Shown: positions 40,004 to 44,647 of the stretch, piece by piece
How the letters are laid out: every line of letters starts with the position of its first letter
Numbering within the stretch: position 1 is the stretch's first letter
NCBI GenBank assembly: GCA_003132405.1
Contig: PKXQ01000124.1
Location: forward strand, 1 to 44,647
Source: Acidobacteriaceae bacterium
GTDB taxonomy: Bacteria; Acidobacteriota; Terriglobia; Terriglobales; Acidobacteriaceae
Reading direction: 5' to 3'
DNA length: 44,647 nt
Notes under the pieces: generated by a model
What the model saw: only the letters and a program-made list of their open reading frames with translations
Databases searched by the model: none
Told to the model about the DNA's origin: nothing
Position numbers and translations under genes: made by a program

Positions 40004-41122
40004 TTATGCGGGGACGGCAATGGGCCGGATCTGGATCAGGTGCGCAGTGTCCCCAGTTGTGCTCTGCGGTTTCGACAACCCGAGTCGCAGCATGTTCGCG
40101 GTAGGCACGCCGGTGCGATAGAACGATTTCTCGCAATCGGCGGTTGACGGGCCTCGCATATTCCCCTCCACATAAGCCAGCCCGGGGCAACGCGAGCAAC
40201 TGGTGAGATGGGAGCAGGACGAGCAGACGGTCAGATGCTTGGCCTGAATCGAGCGAACCTCCTGCATCTGCGGCGAAAAGTTCCAGATATCCAAAAATTT
40301 CTGCTGACGAAGATTCCCCGTCGGCAGTGGAAACTGCACGCAGGGAAACACATCGCCGTAGGGCGAAATGTAGCAGAAAGAATGGCCCGCGCTGCACGAG
40401 TAACCCTCGAGGTCCTCTTCCGAAGGCGCTTTCGGAGGCGCGCAGAACTCTTCCTGATTTTCGACCAGCGCTGGATTGCTGAAAACCTGCTTCAGTTCTT
40501 CTCCGGGAATACGCAGCGCGAGCACCGACGTGTCGCCATCCATCATGGGCGTGATGGTTGGATCGAGTGTGTACTGCGCGTCGAGTTCGGCAGCCAACTG
40601 TTGCACGCCGGCATGATCGGAATAATTTGCGGTCATCAGCACATTGGCAATGGTGACCCGCAGGCCCTGCTCACGCAGAAAACGAATCGATCGGACCGTT
40701 CGTTCGAGAGAGTGTGGCAGCTTGGTGATGGCGTCATGCACTTCGGGGCGATGCGAGTAGACGCTGATCTGAATCGTATCCACACCTAGTTCGCGAATCC
40801 TGCGCGCTTCTTCTTCGTGGATCATGACCGCATTGGTCTTGATCTTCACGTTAAACATAAGGCTCCGTGCGTGTTCCACCAGTTCAAAGAAGTCGCGGCG
40901 CATAAAAACCTCGCCGCCGCTAAAGGTCAGAAAAAAAACGCCGGCCTCGGCGAGTTGATCGAGTACACCCTTGATCTCGTCGGTGGTCATCTCGCCGTGA
41001 TCGTCGTGATCGAGATAACAATGGACGCAGCGCTCGTTGCAACGATAGGTGACATCCATATGCACGGCGATGGGCACGCCGAGGTTAAATGCTTTCTGGC
41101 CGACTTCCGTCATCAGGCTCAT
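40004..41122 (-). CDS. Radical SAM enzyme with C-terminal SPASM domain (PqqE/peptide-modifying type)
   Basis: These enzymes use S-adenosylmethionine and a [4Fe-4S] cluster for radical chemistry, often on ribosomal peptides. ATG 41122 overlaps the PqqD-like stop (ATGA). The CX3CX2C motif is CNERCVHC (Cys28, 32, 35), followed by LTFSGGEVFMRRDFFEL (SAM-binding GGE) and VKIKTNAVMI, DTIQISVYSHRPEVHDAITK. The SPASM part has CSAGHSFCYISPYGDVFPCVQFP, GNLRQQKFLDIWNFS and CSSCSHLTSCSRCPGLAYVEGN (auxiliary cluster Cys). Length 372 aa, like PqqE and MftC. The gene is last in the operon; its stop is 34 nt from the convergent c-di-GMP gene stop. The PqqD-like partner directly upstream suggests a peptide substrate. 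Confidence 0.93.
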   Translation of the reverse strand: MSLMTEVGQKAFNLGVPIAVHMDVTYRCNERCVHCYLDHDDHGEMTTDEIKGVLDQLAEAGVFFLTFSGGEVFMRRDFFELVEHARSLMFNVKIKTNAVMIHEEEARRIRELGVDTIQISVYSHRPEVHDAITKLPHSLERTVRSIRFLREQGLRVTIANVLMTANYSDHAGVQQLAAELDAQYTLDPTITPMMDGDTSVLALRIPGEELKQVFSNPALVENQEEFCAPPKAPSEEDLEGYSCSAGHSFCYISPYGDVFPCVQFPLPTGNLRQQKFLDIWNFSPQMQEVRSIQAKHLTVCSSCSHLTSCSRCPGLAYVEGNMRGPSTADCEKSFYRTGVPTANMLRLGLSKPQSTTGDTAHLIQIRPIAVPA

Positions 41123-41427
41123 CGTGCCGGCTCCGAACTCAGGGGTTGATTCGAAACCTTCAGAATTCCGTGGCTGGAGAGTGCAGCGACGAACTGTTCG
41201 GCGTCGGCTTGAGCCTCGTTGGGATCGACATCAAATTGCCCGCAGATGCGGTCGCGCACAATCTCCCGCAGCGGAGTGCGCCCATCGGCAGCTTGAAAGA
41301 TGGCGGTGGCGACCTCGTTCAGCGTGAAGAACGTGGAGTCAGCCGAGTTCATCACCATCATTTCGCCCGCCAGCGCGCGCGCGGCGATCGCCGAACTGCG
41401 CGCAATGTAAGTGCAAGTTTCAGGCAT
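41119..41427 (-). CDS. PqqD-like peptide-binding protein (RRE domain)
   Basis: ATG 41427 is chosen (102 aa); it has GAGGTG upstream and fits the family length. Visible features: RSSAIAARALAGEMMVMNSA, DSTFFTLNEVATAIFQAADG (the winged-helix strand-turn-helix 'xxxLNxxGaxIWxxldg' pattern), TPLREIVRDRICGQFDVDPN and AQADAEQFVAALSSHGIL. PqqD proteins bind the leader of a precursor peptide and present it to the radical SAM partner, whose start overlaps this stop by 4 nt. It also overlaps the preceding kinase-like gene by 8 nt, so the four genes are translationally coupled. Confidence 0.88.
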   Translation of the reverse strand: MPETCTYIARSSAIAARALAGEMMVMNSADSTFFTLNEVATAIFQAADGRTPLREIVRDRICGQFDVDPNEAQADAEQFVAALSSHGILKVSNQPLSSEPAR

Positions 41428-42253
41428 GCTGCGGCACCTCGTCCAAGTTAGATGCGAAATTGCGAACCTCATTCCACACCCTGCCATCAGGATAGAAGGT
41501 CAAGCGGCGAATAGGAACCTTCGCCACGAAATCACACGCGGTGGCGAAAAGCTTTTCGACTAGCATGTGGTCTTCGGCGAAGAACAGAATATTACGCATG
41601 AGTCGGCGCACGGCCTCCGCGGAGGATATCTCGTCGATGCGATTCTCCGGACCCTGCTCCAGAAAAAAAAGAGCGGAGACGGGAGCTGTACAGTTCTCAC
41701 CCGACCTCGCGAGTTCTCCGGCGAAAGGCGTGCCGAAGGCCGCATAGCCGCCAGCGTTCGGCCGCAAGTAGGAAATTTCGTCGGTCAGCAGAGTCACATC
41801 CGGCGGCGCGAGGCGCGTCATCGTGGTTTTGCCTGCGCCCGACACGCCTGAAAATAAAAATGCCTGGCCATCGCTAATCGCGCTGGCGGCATGCAACAGG
41901 AAGCCGCCGCGCTCTGCAAGAATCAGGCTGTGCAAAATACGCAGCACCGTGTCGAGCGAATAAGGATTCGCATCCTGTCGCACCGTGCCGCGCCCGGTGC
42001 GCGGATCCCAGCGGGCGCGAAAATCTCCACGTCGCATCATCCACTCATCACCGTCGCGGCGCACCCGAACATCTTCATCGGAAACCGAATGCGTAGCAGA
42101 AAGATCAAACTCCAGCTCAAACTCGGGGCGCGACGAACTGAGGAACCCGTCATAACGCCGGCTCAGCAGATCAAGAAAGCCGTCGTCGCTGGTAGAGAGA
42201 GCAATCGGTATCGCTCCAATCTCCACGCACGCGGATTTTTGCGGTGCGTCCAC
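41420..42253 (-). CDS. HPr kinase/phosphorylase-like protein of a peptide-modification cluster
   Basis: GTG 42253 overlaps the preceding stop by one base (TAGTG) and has CAGGAG upstream. The 277-aa product has a beta-rich N-terminal half (FELEFDLSATHSVSDEDVRV) and then an HprK-like C-terminal domain: HAASAISDGQAFLFSG, Walker A SGVSGAGKTTMTRL at 135-146, and LLTDEIS near 155-160 (the Walker B-like acidic pair). HprK relatives occur beside PqqD-like proteins in RiPP and exosortase-linked clusters, where phosphorylation of a peptide or protein partner is assumed. A PEP-carboxykinase fold is expected. Whether this one is an active kinase cannot be decided from sequence. Confidence 0.82.
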   Translation of the reverse strand: MDAPQKSACVEIGAIPIALSTSDDGFLDLLSRRYDGFLSSSRPEFELEFDLSATHSVSDEDVRVRRDGDEWMMRRGDFRARWDPRTGRGTVRQDANPYSLDTVLRILHSLILAERGGFLLHAASAISDGQAFLFSGVSGAGKTTMTRLAPPDVTLLTDEISYLRPNAGGYAAFGTPFAGELARSGENCTAPVSALFFLEQGPENRIDEISSAEAVRRLMRNILFFAEDHMLVEKLFATACDFVAKVPIRRLTFYPDGRVWNEVRNFASNLDEVPQHA

Positions 42254-42906
42254 TAAGAGGCTCCTGCTTCTGAAGATGCAGCTTCACTAGAATTCAAATG
42301 GAGCATAGCCAGCTCTTCCGTTCGATTCGGAGTTGTAAGGTCGCGAGCCCATGCCTTCCGACGACTGTGGAGCTTTAGCGCGAAGCGCCGAGCTAGACTG
42401 CAATGGCAGAACAACATTCCGATAGTGCGTGACCACTTCACATTCCACCATTCGGCGCTCAATCGAGCGTGCTGGCTCGTCTCTGAGCTGCCTCGCTTCT
42501 CGTGATCGTCGCGCACCAGCCGGCCGAGCAGCGCATCCGGAGGATACTCGGGATCAGGGTGACGCACGGAATCGCCGCGCAGCACAAATCCGTTCGGGCC
42601 GCGGTCAGCAACCAACCGATGCAGGACGAGGCGGTCGTCGCGCTGCGCCAGAACGATTTCTCCCGGTCGCAGCTCGTCAAGTGAGCAGCTTTCAATCTTG
42701 ACCACTTCGCCCGGCCAAAGGGCAGGTAGCATGCTTTCCCCACAAACTTGCCCGCGAACTCGCAGCCGATCTTGGCGGCGCAACACTTCCGCCACCAGTG
42801 CCGAACGCACAGCGCCCCAATTTGATGCTGTTTCGATGGAGGTGTCGTCGAAAGTCAGAGAACTATTTTGGGGCTGTTCGGGAGGAGCCCAATTGTCCTT
42901 CATCAT
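42253..42906 (-). CDS. S24/S26-family signal-peptidase-like protein
   Basis: ATG 42906 begins a 217-aa product. The peptidase core at about 45-135 has VRGQVCGESMLPALWPGEVV with the catalytic Ser58 in GESM, LRPGEIVLAQRDDRLVLHRL and NGFVLRGDSVRHPDPEY. At the position where bacterial signal peptidase I has its Lys (usually before GD) there is Arg110. A His follows the Ser strand (His96 in VLHR), so the enzyme may be of the Ser/His SipW type. The N-terminal membrane anchor of signal peptidases is missing, and an 80-residue basic C-terminal extension is present (ARRFALKLHSRRKAWARDLT). In this operon it may remove a leader peptide, which is an inference. Confidence 0.8.
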   Translation of the reverse strand: MMKDNWAPPEQPQNSSLTFDDTSIETASNWGAVRSALVAEVLRRQDRLRVRGQVCGESMLPALWPGEVVKIESCSLDELRPGEIVLAQRDDRLVLHRLVADRGPNGFVLRGDSVRHPDPEYPPDALLGRLVRDDHEKRGSSETSQHARLSAEWWNVKWSRTIGMLFCHCSLARRFALKLHSRRKAWARDLTTPNRTEELAMLHLNSSEAASSEAGAS

Positions 42907-42961
42907 TGATTACGCCACTGGGAGACGCCAGTCGAACCGGACACCCGGCTTCCCCCCACAT
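42863..42961 (-). other. Short ORF (32 codons) upstream of the peptidase gene, weak precursor candidate
   Basis: ATG 42961 opens 32 codons (MWGEAGCPVRLASPSGVIND...) ending with a stop at 42863, overlapping the peptidase start. It lies about 13 nt after the predicted transcription start. It has no ribosome-binding site, one Cys, and no double-Gly or other leader-cleavage signal. It is listed only because no other precursor-like peptide is visible in the operon. A chance ORF is more likely. Confidence 0.15.
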
Positions 42962-42980
42962 TTTGGATAAGAGTAAACGC

Positions 42981-43009
42981 AGTGTACTACACGGTTTTCG
43001 CGCTGCCAA
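42981..43009 (-). promoter_or_regulatory. Sigma70-type promoter of the peptide-modification genes
   Basis: On the minus strand, TTGGCA (43009-43004, 5 of 6 matches to TTGACA), a spacer of 17 nt and TACACT (42986-42981, 4 of 6 to TATAAT). The transcript would start near 42974, about 70 nt before the peptidase ATG. The position, between the ABC permease stop and the next gene, suggests that the four modification genes can be expressed apart from the transporter pair. Confidence 0.6.
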
Positions 43010-43050
43010 TAATGACTTGGTGGCAATTAGCCAAGCTCGAATCAACGTCC

Positions 43051-43848
43051 TCAATAAAATGAAAGGGTTCCATTTTGCCGCGCGCGGCGCAGGCTGAGCG
43101 ACAGGGCAGCGAGCGCGAGCGGCAGCATGACCACCGCAAACCCGGCCAGGGCAGCCAATATAGGAGCCATCGCCATCACCGAGCGCCCTTCCAGCAGCGC
43201 CTCGCGCATCCCATCGATAGCGTAAGTGAGAGGAACGGCGCGCGCCAGCAGTTCGAGCGGACGGGGCAGACTCTGGACCGGAAACATCGCTCCGCTAAGA
43301 AACCAGACTCCGGAGCTGAGAAGCCAAAGCAGCGCCGCGCCTTTCTGAAACGCGACTTGCAGCGTGGCCGCGGCGATTCCTAACGCAAGCGCAATGGCCA
43401 CCGAGAGAACCAGAACCAACGCGCAGGAGAAAAAGTTGGCGTGAATCGCTGCCCGGAAAACGGCGACCCCGGCGAAAAGATAAATGAGCAGATTGACCAG
43501 GTTCCCGGCAAAGGCGGAGATCGCGCTCAGGATCACGAGTTCCGCTGGGGGGGTGGAAGTAGTCATGAGCACTTCCAGCGTCCCGGTCTGTTGCGCCTCC
43601 TGCACCGCGCTCAGAAAGGCCTGCGCACTCATAATAAAAAAAGTGTAGACACCGGTGCCTACCAGAAGGAAGGGAAAATACTCGACTCCGCCGGGTCGAA
43701 ATCCGGGCCCGATGGCACGGGAGAGAAAATAAAAGGCCGCTAACTCGGTGAAGACTCCGACAAAAGTCACGACAAAGCCGCTGCGGTGGCGGACTGCCGT
43801 AAGCAGATCGCGCCGCAAAATCGCGTAGAGTTTGTCGAGAGTGGTCAC
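43051..43848 (-). CDS. ABC-2 type transporter permease
   Basis: The 265-aa product overlaps the ATPase gene by 4 nt (GTGA). It has about six membrane helices (GFVVTFVGVFTELAAFYFLS, YFPFLLVGTGVYTFFIMSAQ, LLIYLFAGVAVFRAAI, LVLVLSVAIALALGIAAATL, LLWLLSSGVWFLSGAMFPVQ, ILAALAGFAVVMLPLALAAL). The ABC-2 signature region is VWFLSGAMFPVQSLPRPLEL. Such permeases export drugs, glycans or peptides together with a separate ATPase. The substrate is unknown; the nearby PqqD/radical SAM genes make a modified peptide possible. Confidence 0.92.
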   Translation of the reverse strand: MTTLDKLYAILRRDLLTAVRHRSGFVVTFVGVFTELAAFYFLSRAIGPGFRPGGVEYFPFLLVGTGVYTFFIMSAQAFLSAVQEAQQTGTLEVLMTTSTPPAELVILSAISAFAGNLVNLLIYLFAGVAVFRAAIHANFFSCALVLVLSVAIALALGIAAATLQVAFQKGAALLWLLSSGVWFLSGAMFPVQSLPRPLELLARAVPLTYAIDGMREALLEGRSVMAMAPILAALAGFAVVMLPLALAALSLSLRRARQNGTLSFY

Positions 43849-44624
43849 AAAACTCTCTCGTCGATCTCGCCAGTGGTCCGGAAGTAAAACGAGCGCAGCG
43901 CCTCGGCGCTTTCACCCTCGCCTAGCGCGCGATTGGCCAGCATTTCTCCGCGATGCAGCAGGAGCAGGCGATCGGCCACGGCTGCCGCTTCCGCAAAATT
44001 GTGGGTGGCGAGCAGAATGGTCGTCTGCCGCGCGGCCAGTGCGCGGATAGTCGCCCAGAAGTGCGCTGTGGTGGCGGCATCCAGGCTGCGCGTCGGTTCG
44101 TCGAGCAAAAGCACGTTCGGTCGCTTGACCAGCGCGCGCGCGATTCCGAGCCTCTGGTACATGCCGCTGGAAAACTTCATGACCAGCGTGTCGGTTTGTC
44201 CGTCGAGGCCGGTATCGTGGAGTACTTCGTCGATTCTCTGCGCCCGCTCGCGGCGCGGTACCTCGTCAAGCGCGGCAAAAAATTCAAGATTCTCGCGAGC
44301 GGAGAGACGAGGGAAAAAAGAGCGCTCCGCGGCGACCGCGATGCCAACCTGCCGGCGCACCTTGCCCGCATCTCGTTGCGTATCGAAGCCGCCCACTTTT
44401 ACCGATCCGCCATCGGGCAGGAGAATGGTCGAGATAAGTTTGAGCGTCGTGGTTTTTCCGCTGCCATTCGGCCCCAGCAGCACCAACACTTCCGAGGCAT
44501 CCGCCGAAAAAGCCACGTCTTTCAAGGCGATAGTTTCGCCGCCCCGCTCCTTGCCCAGCCAATTGAAGAGCGCCGGCCGGTGGCGAAATCTCTTGTGGAC
44601 GGATTCGAAGACCACGCGGTCCAT
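43845..44624 (-). CDS. ABC transporter ATP-binding protein
   Basis: The 259-aa product has all ABC motifs: Walker A GPNGSGKTT at 51-59, a Q-loop region about residues 90-100, signature variant FSSGMYQRLGIARAL near 151, Walker B VLLLDEPTRSLD near 171, and switch His in LLATHNFAEA. The FSSGM form of the signature is usual in CcmA/DrrA-type exporters. ATG 44624 is 24 nt from the window edge, so an upstream gene or promoter of this unit cannot be judged. It is translationally coupled to the permease gene. Confidence 0.95.
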   Translation of the reverse strand: MDRVVFESVHKRFRHRPALFNWLGKERGGETIALKDVAFSADASEVLVLLGPNGSGKTTTLKLISTILLPDGGSVKVGGFDTQRDAGKVRRQVGIAVAAERSFFPRLSARENLEFFAALDEVPRRERAQRIDEVLHDTGLDGQTDTLVMKFSSGMYQRLGIARALVKRPNVLLLDEPTRSLDAATTAHFWATIRALAARQTTILLATHNFAEAAAVADRLLLLHRGEMLANRALGEGESAEALRSFYFRTTGEIDERVL

Positions 44625-44647
44625 AAAAGTACCCAGTACTCAGTAAC

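Noticed and set aside
40004..44624. Lasso-peptide cluster
   Set aside because: HprK-like and PqqD-like genes are present, but there is no asparagine-synthetase-like cyclase and no transglutaminase-like protease; a radical SAM enzyme is present instead.

Overview
The window looks like a piece of an Acidobacteriota chromosome, probably class Terriglobia. I infer this from the gene content and have not tested it phylogenetically. The signs are two very large TonB-dependent receptors that each begin with a carboxypeptidase-regulatory-like domain, a TPR plus von Willebrand A protein of the acidobacterial 'VWFA-related' type, a receptor-type Ser/Thr kinase with C-terminal TPRs, and REP-like palindromes with a RAYT transposase. 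GC content is moderate to high throughout. Most genes are housekeeping or envelope genes, and several small rearrangements have left broken genes.

Layout. Bases 1-885 are the 3' end of a 23S rRNA gene and a 5S rRNA gene, closed by a strong terminator. A small REP/RAYT island follows (941-1804). It contains a transposase gene broken by one extra base in a homopolymer, two flanking palindromes and a second copy of the rRNA-type terminator. Bases 1817-5061 hold a putative haem-binding (lipocalin-like) protein, two small hypothetical proteins, a long REP-like inverted repeat and a small c-type cytochrome. Bases 5128-10574 hold a giant TonB-dependent receptor, an amidinotransferase/DDAH-fold enzyme and a small secreted protein. 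Bases 10676-19020 carry mfd, galU, a PhoB/PhoR-like two-component pair, a decayed DUF262 (GmrSD/restriction-type) gene and phoU. Bases 19072-20885 carry a TPR-VWA gene whose N-terminal part now lies on the opposite strand, apparently through a local inversion. Bases 21005-29640 carry envelope hypotheticals, a GAF/zinc-ribbon membrane protein, 2-oxoglutarate dehydrogenase E1, DUF302, DUF202, rpiA and a cysteine-desulfurase-like PLP enzyme. Bases 29941-33258 pair a small His/Cys-rich secreted protein with a second TonB-dependent receptor. Bases 33308-39969 carry a methyltransferase, a Ser/Thr kinase with TPRs, and a membrane protein combining HD-GYP, GAF, GGDEF and PilZ domains.

The most interesting locus is at the right end (40004-44624, all on the minus strand): ABC exporter ATPase and permease, then a tightly overlapping block of S24/S26-like peptidase, HPr-kinase-like protein, PqqD-like protein and radical SAM/SPASM enzyme. 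The four last genes overlap by 1, 8 and 4 nt and have a good sigma70-type promoter in front. The set has the logic of a peptide-modification (RiPP-like) pathway, but no convincing precursor gene is visible.

Several genes (mfd, galU, the response regulator, the PLP enzyme, the His/Cys-rich protein) have a TAGAAT or TACAAT hexamer ending only 6-10 nt before the start codon. This suggests leaderless or nearly leaderless transcripts. No tRNA genes and no CRISPR arrays were seen.
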